A stretch of DNA of 41,426 bases from Peptoniphilus timonensis JC401 (GCF_000312025.1 NZ_HE978593.1:407133-448558); one strand, 5' to 3'. Shown: positions 18,977-29,295, numbered from the stretch's first letter. A program made the numbers and translations. Notes: generated by a model from the sequence alone, not told the origin.

Positions 18977-19005
18977 GTAATTCGACTAAAACAAGAAAAT
19001 AAATT

Positions 19006-19032
19006 AAACAGCTCTTTTATGGGCTGTTTTTT
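19006..19032 (+). terminator. Rho-independent terminator after the second resistance module
   Basis: AAACAGCTC pairs with GGGCTGTTT (one wobble) around six bases, followed by a T run. Confidence 0.8.
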
Positions 19033-19353
19033 CTTAGTTCTAAAATGATATAATAAATTATAAGATGCTTATTGATTAACCTATTCCCACATACGAGGCT
19101 TTTTAAAAAAATTAAATTTTATCCATACCGACCACTCAAGCCATGTGGAATTAGTCGCTATCCTTGAGAAAAATAAATAATTGTTTATAAGGATTAAAAA
19201 TAAATATTTAATTTTAAATGCCTTAATTTAGAAAGTTTGAAAATTTTAGAATTTTACTAATAAAATAAATCATAACTATAATGATACTAGAGATATGTGA
19301 AACTAATAAAGTTGACTAAAGAAATTATAATAATTCTAAGAAAGAGGTTTTTT
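19033..19353. other. Spacer with a possible structured segment
   Basis: No gene is supported. Bases 19084-19170 are less A-rich than the rest and contain several short complementary pairs: CCACAT with ATGTGG, GGCTT with AAGCC, CTCAAG with CTTGAG. This could be an RNA structure or the remnant of a repeat. The rest is plain A+T-rich sequence running into the TetR gene's ribosome binding site (AAAGAGG). Confidence 0.3.
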
Positions 19354-19943
19354 ATGGCAAAAAACTATACTAGAAATTTGATAAGAAAAGAGTTTATAAA
19401 TCTTTTAAATAAAAAGAGTTTACATAATATAACTGTAACGGAGATAGCAAGGGAATGTAAGATAGAAAGAAAGACTTTTTATTATCATTATGAAAATTTA
19501 CCTCAATTGATTAAGGAAATTTTTGATGAAGAACTTGAAAAGGTAATTGAGGAGTTCAATGAGACCTTATCATGGGAAGAGAGTTTTATTTTAGCTGCTA
19601 AGTTTATTTTAGATAATAAAAAAGTTGTAAAGCACATGTATGAATCTGATTATAAGATTGAATTGGAAAAATATATTTTTCTATTTCAGGAGAAATAATG
19701 AGGAAATATGTAAGAAGAGTTGCTGTGGATACTAAGGCAAAGGAAATTGATATAAAACTAATTGCTTATTTTTATCAATGTGCTCTAAGTTCTTCTTTGA
19801 TTCAATGGGTAGCGACTGACATGAAGACAGATCCAAAGGCTATTGCACGCAGAATAGGAGAGCTAATGGACGGTAATATTTTGTTATCTTTAAAGAGAAG
19901 TGAGAATCTAAAAGAGTTTACCCAAAACTTTGATGTTGGGTAA
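19354..19943 (+). pseudogene. TetR/AcrR-family regulator, frameshifted
   Basis: The start ATG at 19354 has AAAGAGG upstream; an in-frame ATG at 19297 is less likely. The N-terminal helix-turn-helix is clear (ITVTEIARECKIERKTFYYHYEN, residues about 29-51). One T appears to be missing from T5 (19676-19680), after which the other frame continues IFSISGEIMRKYVRR to the C-terminal FTQNFDVG and TAA at 19941-19943, for about 196 aa. The C-terminal part resembles the TetR_C_8/DhaS-like ligand-binding domain. The oleate hydratase gene follows 98 bases downstream with a palindromic site between them, so it is the probable repressor of that gene. Confidence 0.78.
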
Positions 19944-19955
19944 AATTACCCCAAA

Positions 19956-19977
19956 TGTCCTCTTTTGGGAGATGACA
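19956..19977. promoter_or_regulatory. Palindromic operator upstream of oleate hydratase
   Basis: TGTCCTCT-N6-AGATGACA: seven of eight positions of each arm are mirror-symmetric (TGTCnTCT). The site lies 65 bases before the hydratase ATG and just after the TetR-type gene. Size and symmetry fit a TetR dimer. The inner CCCAAA/TTTGGG overlaps it and could also form a small hairpin. Confidence 0.6.
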
Positions 19978-20041
19978 CTTTATCAAAATAATGGTCTAAT
20001 GAATATAGAAGGAAGATAAAGAACTATATAAGGAGGATGTT

Positions 20042-21834
20042 ATGGAACTTAAAACTCATGATAAAAGACTTAAATTAACTAATGGAGATTTTCAAAGATT
20101 AGTTAAGGCTAGAAAACCAGAAGGTATTGAAGAAAAATCTGCATATCTAGTTGGAACTGGAATTGCAGCACTTACTGCAGCTTGTTTCTTAATTAGAGAT
20201 GCTCACATGGAAGGTAAAAAAATTACTTTCTTAGAACAATTAGATATTCCTGGTGGTTCACTTGACGGTGAATACATGGACACTAGAGGATATGTTGCTC
20301 GTGGTGGTAGAGAAACTGGGGCTCACTTCGAATGTCTATGGGATATTTGGAGTTCTATCCCAAGCTTAGAAGACCCAGAAATGAGTGTTTTAGACGATTA
20401 TTTCTACACTAACTACGACGATCCAAACTTTAGTAATTGTCGTATTACTCACAAACAAGGTGAAAGATATGATGATGGTAAATTTAATCTTACTCAAGAT
20501 CAAGTTAAAGAAATTGCAGAATTATGCATGACTCAAGATGAAAAGCTTGAAGACAAAGCTATTGAAGATATTTTTTCAGATGGTCTTCTAAATTCGGATT
20601 TCTGGACACTTTGGAGAACAATGTTTGCTTTTGAAAATTGGCACTCTGCTCTTGAAATGAAATTATATTTAAATCGTTTCATCCACCACGTTGGAGGACT
20701 TACAAATTTATCTGCCCTTAGATTTACAAGATATGACCAATACAATTCAATTGTAAAACCTATGGTTAAATATCTTGAAAATCACGGCTGTAAATTCCAA
20801 TATAATATTAAGGTAACTGATGTTGATTTTGATATTTCAGAAAATAAAAAGGTTGCTACAAAAATATTGCTGAAGATAAAGATGGAAATGATAAGTCAAT
20901 TGATTTGACAGAAAATGATTTATTATTCATTACAAATGGTTCTATGACTGAAAATTCTAGTTATGGAGATGACAACACAGCAGCTGAACTTTCAGATGAA
21001 CAAAGTGGTTGTTGGGAAATGTGGAAAAATATTGCTAAAAAATCTGATGATTTTGGACATCCAGAAGTTTTCTGTTCTGATGTTGAAAAGAGTAACTGGG
21101 AATCTTGTACAGTAACTTGTCACGATGAATCCGTTCCAAAATATATTGAAAAGATTACAAAGAGAAGCCCTTATGGTGGAAAAACTGTAACAGGTGGTAT
21201 TGTAACTTGTGTTGATTCAAGCTGGTTAATGTCTTGGACAATTAATAGACAAGGACAATATCCAGAACAACCTGAAAATGATGTTGCTGTATGGGTTTAT
21301 GGTCTATTCACAGATGTAGAAGGTGACTTCATCAAGAAGAAAATGAGAGATTGTACTGGTAAAGAAATTACAAAAGAATGGTTATTCCACATTGGCGTAC
21401 CAGTAAATGAAATTGATAAACTTGCAGAAACTTGTACAGCAGTACCAGTTATGATGCCTTATATCACATCTCAATTTATGCCTAGAAAATCTGGAGATAG
21501 ACCATATGTTGTTCCAAAGGGTGGAGTAAACTTTGCTTTTCTAGGACAATTTGCTGAAACTTTAGACGATCCAGGAAGAGATACAGTATTCACAACAGAA
21601 TACTCAGGAAGAACAGCTATGGAAGCAGTTTATGTTCTTTGTGGAGTTGAAAAAGCTGTACCAGAAGTTTTTGCTTCAAGATATGATTTAAGATATCTCC
21701 TAAATGGAATGGTTGCACTATCAGATGGCAAAAAACCTGAACTTCCACTTAGTCCACTACAAAAGATGAAAGTTGCAAAACTTATAAAAGGCACAGATAT
21801 AGAAGAAATGTTAAAAGAATTTCATATAATTTAA
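20042..21834 (+). pseudogene. ohyA: Oleate hydratase, frameshifted
   Basis: FAD-dependent enzyme that adds water to the cis-9 double bond of oleic and related fatty acids. Commensal and pathogenic bacteria are thought to use it against host unsaturated fatty acids. The first frame (288 aa) has the dinucleotide fold VGTGIAALTAACFLIRD, the flexible FAD-loop motif RGGRETGAHFECLWDIW, and FENWHSALEMKLYLNRFIHH. Adding one A to A5 (20860-20864) joins it to the second frame (ENDLLFITNGSMTENSSYGD to KEFHII), giving about 597 aa, normal for the family. Start ATG with AAGGAGGATGTT upstream. The join is seamless and both halves are highly conserved, so a base-calling error is as likely as inactivation. 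Confidence 0.93.
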
Positions 21835-21867
21835 TAGTTTATTATTAAATTATTAATTTAAAAATTT

Positions 21868-21896
21868 GGGACGGTTTAATTATCGTCCCTTTTTTA
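21868..21896 (+). terminator. Rho-independent terminator after oleate hydratase
   Basis: GGGACG pairs with CGTCCC around ten bases, followed by a T run. Confidence 0.85.
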
Positions 21897-21921
21897 AACT
21901 ATAAAATAAAGGAGTATTCTC

Positions 21922-23999
21922 ATGAATAAAACAACTTGAATAATCAAGCTATACCTACTTTGGATGAAATTCAAAAAGTCTATGAAGATGTTTTGAGAAG
22001 CAAAGCATCAGAAGAAAATGAATCCAATCTAGAATCAGGAGAATTTTTTAAAACTTTTAGGAAATATGAAAAACTAAATAAAAAAACGAATAAAGAAAGT
22101 TCAATATTAAAAAAGTATGAAGATTATTTAAAATACGAGAAAAATAAACAAAAAAAGATTATTGAAGAATTAGAAAATTTAATTGAATATGAAAATTTTT
22201 TCTTAGAATACGAAAGAAATCTAAGTCAAAGGAATTATAAGAGTAATTTTGCTGGAAGTAATCCTGCCACAAGATATAGAATCAATAAAATTAATGAATA
22301 TTCTAGAAAATTGAAAGAAATTATAAATTCATCTCCTGAAGCTTGGGAATTTTATTATCAAAGACAGTTAATGAGAGATATAGAAACTGGATATAACAAG
22401 GGTCTAGTTGAAGTGAAATATGTTGTTGATGCGAAGAAAAAGATAATTTCATCATTAAAACAAGGGACTCCAGTATATATAATTGGGCACTTGGGAAGTG
22501 GAAAAACACAGATAGCAAGAGAAGCAGCAATGGAGTTTACTATAGAAAATATTATTCAAGAAGAATTAGAAGACGATTTAGAAAAATGGTTTTTAAAAAA
22601 TAAAAATGCAAGTGAAGATGAAGCTATATATAAGTTTAGGGAATTAAGAGAAAATAAGAGAAATTATTATAAAAATATTTTAAAATCTGGAAATCAAGAA
22701 GAAAGAGAAAATATCTATCCATATTTTATTTCTGGCTCTTACAATTTAACTTATGAAGATATGTTTGTAGAAAAGACTTTATCTTTAGAAAAAGCTTCTT
22801 CTAGAGAAAGTAACATAGACTTAATAGATAAGGTTGTGGATCAATATTTTACTTGGACAAAATCTCATGAAAAAGAATTAGAAAAAATGAATCCACAAAA
22901 ACAAGATTTAATAAAAAGTAAGCTTTGGGATAGTATATCTGAAATTTTTATCGCTAGAAATACAACTTATGGAACAGTGGTTAAAAAGATAGAAAGAGAA
23001 ATATTACTAGCTGTAAAAAAGGGAAGACCTGTTATTATAGATGAGCTTAACACTATAGCTATGCAAAATTTAATAGGTTTAAATGATATTTTACAAAGTA
23101 AGATTGGATCTTATGCTTATGTTACTGGAGTTGGTTCGGTAAAAATAAAAAAAGGTTTTGGTCTTATTGGTACAGGGAATCTTTCAACTGATTCTGTAAG
23201 TTATGAAGCAACCAATGATTTCAATCCAGCTTTTAAATCTCGTTTTCAAACAATAGAATATAATTATGTAAATCAAAACACTATTGGATCCTTAAAGAAT
23301 CAAAAGGATAATAAAGAGAATGAACTCTTTAGAATAATATTAGTTAGACTTGCGGATAATAATGGGAATTTACACATTCCAACGCCTACAAAAACTCTAG
23401 AAGAACTTTTTAGATTGGCACAACTTTCAAGAATAACTCAAGAAGTCTTCATGGGAAAACTAATATCTGATGAAAATAAAAAGTTATCTCAAGATTCACC
23501 AGAATTAAAAGAATCTGTTTTGTCACTGAGAAATATTTTAAGAGTATTAGATAATTGGAATTTAGGAGAAGAAAAAGATTTAAGTATGGCTTTATGGGAC
23601 GGGTTTATTAGTTCTATTACAGAGCCAAAAGATCAAGCATACATTTTTTCCCAAGCTCTGAGATTTGGATTTTTTAAAGAATCTGATGGCTGGAAGATAA
23701 ACAATGAAAATCTTGGAAAAGTTACTCTTGAATATGATGAAATAAGAACAAGACCTTATGAATACACAAGGGGAGAAACAGAAAGTTTAAGTTATCTAGA
23801 TTTAATAAAAATATTATTTGGTCCAAGTCCTCAAAGAAAAGAAGTGCCAGAGAATCTTAAAAGTTTTTTAGAAGAAATTGATAAAGAAGATAAAATTTCT
23901 TTGGAAGAATATGAAGAATTTGATAAAAGATTAAATCAGCTAGAATACTCTAAATTTTTTCTGGAGTATTTAGAAGATATGGAAAAAAGTAAAAAATGA
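21922..23999 (+). CDS. MoxR-type AAA+ ATPase
   Basis: About 690 aa. Walker A GHLGSGKTQ (about residue 183 from the TTG at 21936), Walker B PVIIDELNTI (about 366-375), a sensor-1-like GLIGTGN (about 408) and NPAFKSRF, the arginine-finger region. The N-terminal 150 residues are charged helix or coiled coil, and the C-terminal lid region is helical. MoxR ATPases work with VWA proteins as chaperone-like remodelling machines (family knowledge); the VWA partner is encoded at 25212. A good ribosome binding site (AAAGGAG) serves ATG 21922, whose frame hits TGA after five codons. One extra A in A4 (21928-21931) would give MNKNNLNNQAIPTLDE and join the main frame. Otherwise TTG 21936 is the start. The 3' end overlaps the next gene as ATGA. 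Confidence 0.85.
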
Positions 24000-25201
24000 A
24001 ATTCTCTATAAATATAAATGAATTTAAAGAAAATTTAATAAAATTAAGAAAAGATTTAAATGAGAGTTTAGAAAAGGGTAATTTAGAAGAAGCTTTTGAA
24101 GATAAATTATTAGCAATTGAAGAAAATGAAAATATAATTTTGAAGGAACTTTTATCTTATTATAGGTTATATGCTCCAGATTTATATGAAACAAAAATAA
24201 ATAATTCTCCTATAGAAATAGAGGGAACTTTTAAGCCTGAAAGTTATTTGAAATCTTATTTAAAGATAAAAAAAGATATATTTTTCTTTTGTGAATCAAA
24301 TCAAAAATCTTTTTTTGGGAGATTTTTAGACGAAGATAAATCTAAGCTAGAATTAAGTTCTCCTATAAAAAATTTTAACAAATTAATAATTTTTTGCTAT
24401 CAAATAAATGAAGATAAATTTTTAGTTTTTACTGTAAGTGGAGAAATATTTATTTTTTCATGCAAAAATAGTGAGGATTTCTTTGAGAATATTAATTCTT
24501 TAAAAATCAATAAAGTAGAAACAAAATTCAAAGGTTTTGAAAATATTATTAATTTATCAGATAAAAAATTTTTATGTCAATTAGGAAGGAATCACTTATT
24601 AATATTAGGATTTAATGATGACTATTCTAAAGTCAAAGTTTTAAATCAAATTAAATTATCTATTATAAAAGCAGAAATTAGTTCGTTGATTAAAATTTCT
24701 AATTCTAAATTTGCAATTGCAACAAGTGATGGAAATTTTTTAGAGGCAAATTTTATTGATAAGGAAATCAAAATTGAGGTCAATAAAAGTATTTTTGAAG
24801 GTCGAATTGAGAAATTAGCTCTTCTTGAAAATGAAAATTTAGATAAAAATATATGCGTAATTTTAGGAGAAAGTGGAAAGTTTGCACTTTATGATTTAGA
24901 AAAGAAAGAAGTAATAAATTTAGAAAAAGAAAAAATTAAAGGAAATTTATTTAATATTTCATCAAAAAATGGAAGTGCTCTTATTCTTACAGAAGATGGA
25001 TTTGTATATTTATTGGAAGAAAATATGGGAGAGTGGAAATTAAATTCTAAAGTTTTTCTGTCTGAACTATTTTTAATAAATCTCATACCAATAGAATCAT
25101 CAAATTTTTTATCTGTGGATTTTAATGGCAATTTTTCAATTTTAAATATTGATAGACTTGATTCTTTAGATAAACTGAAAAGAATTAGTTTATATGACTA
25201 G
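23996..25201 (+). CDS. Beta-propeller-like protein of the MoxR/VWA operon
   Basis: 401 aa with no recognised catalytic motif. About 75 helical residues lead into a beta-rich region in which a motif recurs six or so times at 40-60 residue spacing: hydrophobic strand, turn with G or N, hydrophobic strand (FLVFTVSGEIFIFSC, KFAIATSDGNFLEANF, GSALILTEDGFVYLLEE, NFLSVDFNGNFSILNI). This is the look of a divergent WD40/PQQ-like propeller. No signal peptide, so it is cytoplasmic. It starts within the ATPase stop (ATGA) and ends on the ribosome binding site of the VWA gene. A scaffold or substrate adaptor for the ATPase-VWA pair is a reasonable inference. Confidence 0.7.
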   Translation: MKFSININEFKENLIKLRKDLNESLEKGNLEEAFEDKLLAIEENENIILKELLSYYRLYAPDLYETKINNSPIEIEGTFKPESYLKSYLKIKKDIFFFCESNQKSFFGRFLDEDKSKLELSSPIKNFNKLIIFCYQINEDKFLVFTVSGEIFIFSCKNSEDFFENINSLKINKVETKFKGFENIINLSDKKFLCQLGRNHLLILGFNDDYSKVKVLNQIKLSIIKAEISSLIKISNSKFAIATSDGNFLEANFIDKEIKIEVNKSIFEGRIEKLALLENENLDKNICVILGESGKFALYDLEKKEVINLEKEKIKGNLFNISSKNGSALILTEDGFVYLLEENMGEWKLNSKVFLSELFLINLIPIESSNFLSVDFNGNFSILNIDRLDSLDKLKRISLYD

Positions 25202-25211
25202 GAGGAAAGAA

Positions 25212-27134
25212 ATGTTTGGATTAAGTAAAGAATCTTTAGATGAAAACAGTATAAAAAAAGAAGCTGAAGAAAATCTAAAGATATTTTTAGAAAATCATAA
25301 ACAATCTCTCGCAACCTTTACTAGGGATCAGAGCCTCAGATATATTAGATCTAAGAGTTTAGAAAAATTTTCTCTTAAAGCAAGTGAATCTATTTTGTAT
25401 CTTCCACTAGCTACTTTTGTGGAAGATGATTTAAATAATAATGAGGTTTTATGGCACATATATAATGAGTTAGCTTTATATCCAGATTGGAAGAAAAATC
25501 CTAAATATTATTTAGATAGAGATATTACGTGGAAAAAAGAAATTGATGAAATTACTTATATTATTTCAAAAAAAACTAATGAACTATTAGATGATGATAA
25601 TAAAATTGATATAAAAACTATAAGAGAATATGTAAAAAGTGAAATTTTAGATTTTTTATTTGAAATAGATAAATATACAGCTTTTCTAAGAGTTCTAGAA
25701 AGCTGTCCTGTTTACAGAGATGAAGAAGAAAAAGAAAAAATTATAAATTATATGAGAGAAAAAATTGACCCTGAAGAAATCTTTTCTTCATTAGCTCACA
25801 AGGGATTCTCAGAAAGTTTTTTGATTTGGAATATTTATAGTGAAAATGAAAGTTTAGTTTCTGAAATAGAAGGGAAATTTGATACTAAAATTTTTTCACA
25901 GTCTATCTATAAATTTTTAACTAAAGAATTAATAAAAGAAATCAATGAAGATGAAGGTATAAGAAGGAGAGATCCTCTTATAAAATCTTTTATTTACCCA
26001 AGTTTTAAAAAATATTGGCTAGAAGAAATCGACTCCATGGGAACAAGTGAAAGCAGTGGAGAAGAAGGAAAAAAATTTTTTGAAGAAAGTAAAAAAGAAA
26101 AATCTTCCAATAAAATTGAGTCTACAAGAAAAGATGTGGAAGAAACACTAGAAGAAATTCTAAATCAAGAAATTAATAACATGAACGCTATTGGAGAATT
26201 TGATAAAAAAGATTTGGAATCTTATGGTGTTAATGAGAAGGATCTAGAGCTATTTAATTTTTATGTAAATAAGACAAACAAACAAAGAAAAGAAATGGGA
26301 GAGTTTTGGAAAAAGTTAATAGGTTCTGCAAAAAAAGAAATTAATGTAAAAAGAAATAGACAGGCAAGGGGAAAACTAAATGTAAATGATTTAATATACA
26401 ATTACCCAGACTTTGTTGAAGCAGAACAAAAGGGGAATTATAAAGAACTTAAAATTTTTGATAAGAATTTTTTAGAATCTCATAACAAACTTTTGCCAGA
26501 AAAAATTGAAATATCTTTTTTAATAGATAATTCAGGATCTATGAATAAAGAGAAAATTGAAGCAACAAGAAAAACATTAGCAGCTACTCTTTTATCCATA
26601 AAAGACTTTAATAATTATTTGCAAATTGAGGCAAAAAAGACAAATCAAAAAATAGAAGTATTGACTGAAACGTGGTTTTTCGGAAAAAATCATTATAAAA
26701 TAAAAGACTTTAAAGACAAGAAGGATTTAGAGGAATCAAAAATTATATCTTCTATAGTAAAAGTTGATGCAAGTGATGGAACTACTGAGGATGCAGCTTG
26801 TCTTAGGGACTTATATAATAATATAGATGATGAGCAAAAAATGAGAATAAATTCTAAAAAAGAATACAAAATAATATTTGAAATTACAGACGGAGCTTCT
26901 ACTTTTCCTGGTTCAACAAAAGATATTGTAAGGGATTTAATCGAAGATGGAATAGAGATTTATGCAATTCAAATAGGAAAAATATCAAATATAGATACAA
27001 AAACCTTTAATTATATCTGGAATGATTCTTTTAAATATAAGCACGGAATCATTTTGGGAGAAGATATTCAAGAATTGACAAATGAACTTTTAAAATTAGT
27101 CAAAAAAAATATTGAATCAATTTTTCACAATTAA
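25212..27134 (+). CDS. VWA-domain (MIDAS) protein partner of the MoxR ATPase
   Basis: About 640 aa. ATG 25212 has AGGAGG at 25200-25205 directly after the previous stop, and is better than the in-frame ATG at 25194. The first 400 residues are helical and charged. A C-terminal von Willebrand A domain (about 430-640) has a complete metal site: DxSxS in SFLIDNSGSM (about 438), Thr in DGTTEDAACL (about 521) and Asp in EITDGAS (about 558). No signal peptide or membrane anchor, so it is cytoplasmic. Domain order (long helical N-terminus, C-terminal VWA) fits VWA partners of MoxR such as CoxE/YehP-like or RavA-ViaA-like pairs; the exact subfamily is unknown. Confidence 0.88.
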   Translation: MFGLSKESLDENSIKKEAEENLKIFLENHKQSLATFTRDQSLRYIRSKSLEKFSLKASESILYLPLATFVEDDLNNNEVLWHIYNELALYPDWKKNPKYYLDRDITWKKEIDEITYIISKKTNELLDDDNKIDIKTIREYVKSEILDFLFEIDKYTAFLRVLESCPVYRDEEEKEKIINYMREKIDPEEIFSSLAHKGFSESFLIWNIYSENESLVSEIEGKFDTKIFSQSIYKFLTKELIKEINEDEGIRRRDPLIKSFIYPSFKKYWLEEIDSMGTSESSGEEGKKFFEESKKEKSSNKIESTRKDVEETLEEILNQEINNMNAIGEFDKKDLESYGVNEKDLELFNFYVNKTNKQRKEMGEFWKKLIGSAKKEINVKRNRQARGKLNVNDLIYNYPDFVEAEQKGNYKELKIFDKNFLESHNKLLPEKIEISFLIDNSGSMNKEKIEATRKTLAATLLSIKDFNNYLQIEAKKTNQKIEVLTETWFFGKNHYKIKDFKDKKDLEESKIISSIVKVDASDGTTEDAACLRDLYNNIDDEQKMRINSKKEYKIIFEITDGASTFPGSTKDIVRDLIEDGIEIYAIQIGKISNIDTKTFNYIWNDSFKYKHGIILGEDIQELTNELLKLVKKNIESIFHN

Positions 27135-27163
27135 ATAATAATTTTTCATTTTATAAATTTTTT

Positions 27164-27202
27164 AAACTCTTTGGATTAGAAATAATCTTAAGAGTTTTTG
27201 TG
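27164..27202 (+). terminator. Terminator after the MoxR/VWA operon
   Basis: AAACTCTT...AAGAGTTT, with an inner GATTA/TAATC, forms a long hairpin followed by five T. It closes the three-gene operon. Confidence 0.7.
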
Positions 27203-27265
27203 TTATATAATATATTTTAAGATAATACAAATATAAATTTTTAAAAATTAATTTAGGAGATAAAA

Positions 27266-27787
27266 ATGATAATAAGAAAAGCAAATACAAGAGATATAGA
27301 CTTTGTAGTAAAGATTTACGGTAAGATACATCTAGCTGAAGAAAAAGGCTTAACAAGCATTGGCTGGAAAAGAGATATTTATCCAGTTAGAAAAACAGCA
27401 GAAGATGCTCTTAAAAGAAATGACTTATTTGTCATGGAGGAGAATGGAGTCATTATAGCTTCTGGGATAATTAATCAGGAGCAAGTAGATGTTTATGAAA
27501 AAGCTAAGTGGAGATATACAGCAAAGGATTCAGAAGTTATGGTTCTTCACACACTTGTTGTAGATCCGGATACGAAAAGAAAAGGTTATGGAAAAGAATT
27601 TGTAAAATTTTATGAAGAATATGCAAGGAGTAACAATTGTAAATATTTGAGAATAGATACAAATGAGAAAAATAAAAAAGCTAGATCTCTTTATAAAAGT
27701 TTAGATTATGAAGAAATTGATTGTATACCATGTACTTTTAATAGACTTAAAGGTGTAAATCTAATTTTAATAGAAAAAAAGTTATAA
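27266..27787 (+). CDS. GNAT-family N-acetyltransferase
   Basis: 173 aa. The acetyl-CoA binding motif is RKGYGKEFV, preceded by the strand VLHTLVVDPDTK and followed by LRIDTNEKNKKARSLYKSLDYEE, the normal GNAT core order. Start ATG with TTAGGAG upstream; TATAAT-like sequence at 27208-27215 may be the promoter. The substrate (small molecule or protein N-terminus) cannot be deduced. It is monocistronic between terminators and A+T-rich spacers. Confidence 0.88.
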   Translation: MIIRKANTRDIDFVVKIYGKIHLAEEKGLTSIGWKRDIYPVRKTAEDALKRNDLFVMEENGVIIASGIINQEQVDVYEKAKWRYTAKDSEVMVLHTLVVDPDTKRKGYGKEFVKFYEEYARSNNCKYLRIDTNEKNKKARSLYKSLDYEEIDCIPCTFNRLKGVNLILIEKKL

Positions 27788-27914
27788 AATTATTAATTTA
27801 AATAATTTAATTAATGAAAATAATTAAGTGAATTAAATATGAAATTTATTAATATAATAGATATTTACAAAAGTTATTTACAAATGTTTAAAGTATTAAA
27901 TAAGGGGAGATAAA

Positions 27915-27980
27915 ATGTTTAAAGTAAAAAAGAAATATCTTTTAGTAATTATTTATGTAATATTTCTTTATCAAGTATAG
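27915..27980 (+). CDS. Possible 21-residue membrane peptide or truncated gene
   Basis: ATG at 27915 with AAGGGGAG upstream reads MFKVKKKYLLVIIYVIFLYQV and stops at TAG 27978-27980. A basic N-terminus followed by one hydrophobic helix looks like the first helix of a VanZ-like or other membrane protein cut short. ATGTTTAAAGTA occurs twice nearby (27883 and 27915). The rest of the gap 27788-28049 is A+T-rich with no other gene. Weak call. Confidence 0.25.
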   Translation: MFKVKKKYLLVIIYVIFLYQV

Positions 27981-28049
27981 ATTTGTAATTTATTTTCATT
28001 GTGATAATATATAAGGGTTAAGTTATTAATTGGAGAATAAGGAGAATAC

Positions 28050-29291
28050 ATGGATAAAAAAACTATAAGCATAATTTTGGCTTACGTAGGTGTACTTACA
28101 GGTGCGGGTTTAGCTAGTGGACAAGAAATTATGCAATATTTTATTTCCTTTGGGAAAGACGGACTTTACGGATTAATTGGTATAGGTGTACTTCATATAT
28201 TTGTTGGGGGTATAGTGCTTCAACTGGGAAGTCATTTTGTCGCACAAAGTCATATTGATGTTTTAGAAGAAGTTTCGGAAAAATTTGTTACAAAATTTAT
28301 GGATTTTGCTTTAATTTTAAATTGCTTTTTAATGGGTTTTGTAATGATAGCAGGAGCTGGATCAAATCTTGAGCAACAATTTGGATTAGCACCATGGATA
28401 GGTTCATTAATTTGTACTTTATTAATTATTGTTGTTGGAATGATGGATTTTGAAAAAGTGACAAAAGTTATAGGATTTTTCACACCTTTAGTTTTAGTTT
28501 TTACTTTAATTGGAGCTATTTATACAATTGTGAAGGCAAATCCAGATTTTGAAGCTCTAGATGTATTAGGTAAATCAATGGGATCATCTCTTCCAAATAT
28601 TGCAGTATCAACAATTAATTATTTTGGACTTTGTATGATTTCAAGTATTTCTATGGCTTTTGTATTAGGTGGAAGTAGAACTGATTCTTCTCAAGCAAGA
28701 GCTGGGGGAATGCTAGGTGGTGGACTTGTTGCAATTCTTACAGCTTTAGTTGGTCTTACTCTTTTCTTTGCACTAAATGATGTTAAAGATGCTGATATAC
28801 CAATGCAAATAATTTTAAATAATGTACATCCTTACATGGGACTTGCAATGTCACTAATTATTTTTGGAATGATTTTTAATACTGCCATCTCATTATTTTA
28901 TTCAGCAGCTAAGAGATTGTCACTGACAGAAGAAAAATTTAAGAGAAACTTAGTAATTTTCACTTTACTTGGATTTGCTTTATCCTTTATGGGATTTAAG
29001 AAACTAATGGCCCTTTTATACCCAATACTTGGATTCTTAGGACTTATATTAATAATTATCCTCATTGTAGCTTGGTTTAAAGAAAGAGATGCAATAAAAT
29101 CAGAAAATAAAAAGAGAGATCAAATGAGTGATCTTACTAGAAAAAAATTAGATGACGATGAAGATTTTGGCAAGAAAGACAGAGAAAAACTAAATAAACT
29201 TGCTGAAGCTTCAATTATAGAAAATGATAAAATAAAAGAGGCTGTTGAGGAAGAAGTGGAAGAAGAGCTAGAAGAAGAAAAAGATAATTAA
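28050..29291 (+). CDS. YkvI-family membrane transporter-like protein
   Basis: 413 aa with about ten membrane helices (residues 5-345). Opening LAYVGVLTGAGLASGQEIMQYF and later ISSISMAFVLGGSR are typical of the YkvI group (COG3949), related to the amino-acid/LeuT-fold permeases; substrate unknown. The cytoplasmic tail (about 350-413) is highly charged, with KKDREKLNKLAEASII followed by an acidic run near EEEVEEELEEEKD. That tail is longer than I expect for the family. Start ATG with AAGGAG upstream, single-gene unit ending in a shared hairpin with the convergent gene. Confidence 0.8.
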   Translation: MDKKTISIILAYVGVLTGAGLASGQEIMQYFISFGKDGLYGLIGIGVLHIFVGGIVLQLGSHFVAQSHIDVLEEVSEKFVTKFMDFALILNCFLMGFVMIAGAGSNLEQQFGLAPWIGSLICTLLIIVVGMMDFEKVTKVIGFFTPLVLVFTLIGAIYTIVKANPDFEALDVLGKSMGSSLPNIAVSTINYFGLCMISSISMAFVLGGSRTDSSQARAGGMLGGGLVAILTALVGLTLFFALNDVKDADIPMQIILNNVHPYMGLAMSLIIFGMIFNTAISLFYSAAKRLSLTEEKFKRNLVIFTLLGFALSFMGFKKLMALLYPILGFLGLILIIILIVAWFKERDAIKSENKKRDQMSDLTRKKLDDDEDFGKKDREKLNKLAEASIIENDKIKEAVEEEVEEELEEEKDN

Positions 29292-29295
29292 GTAG

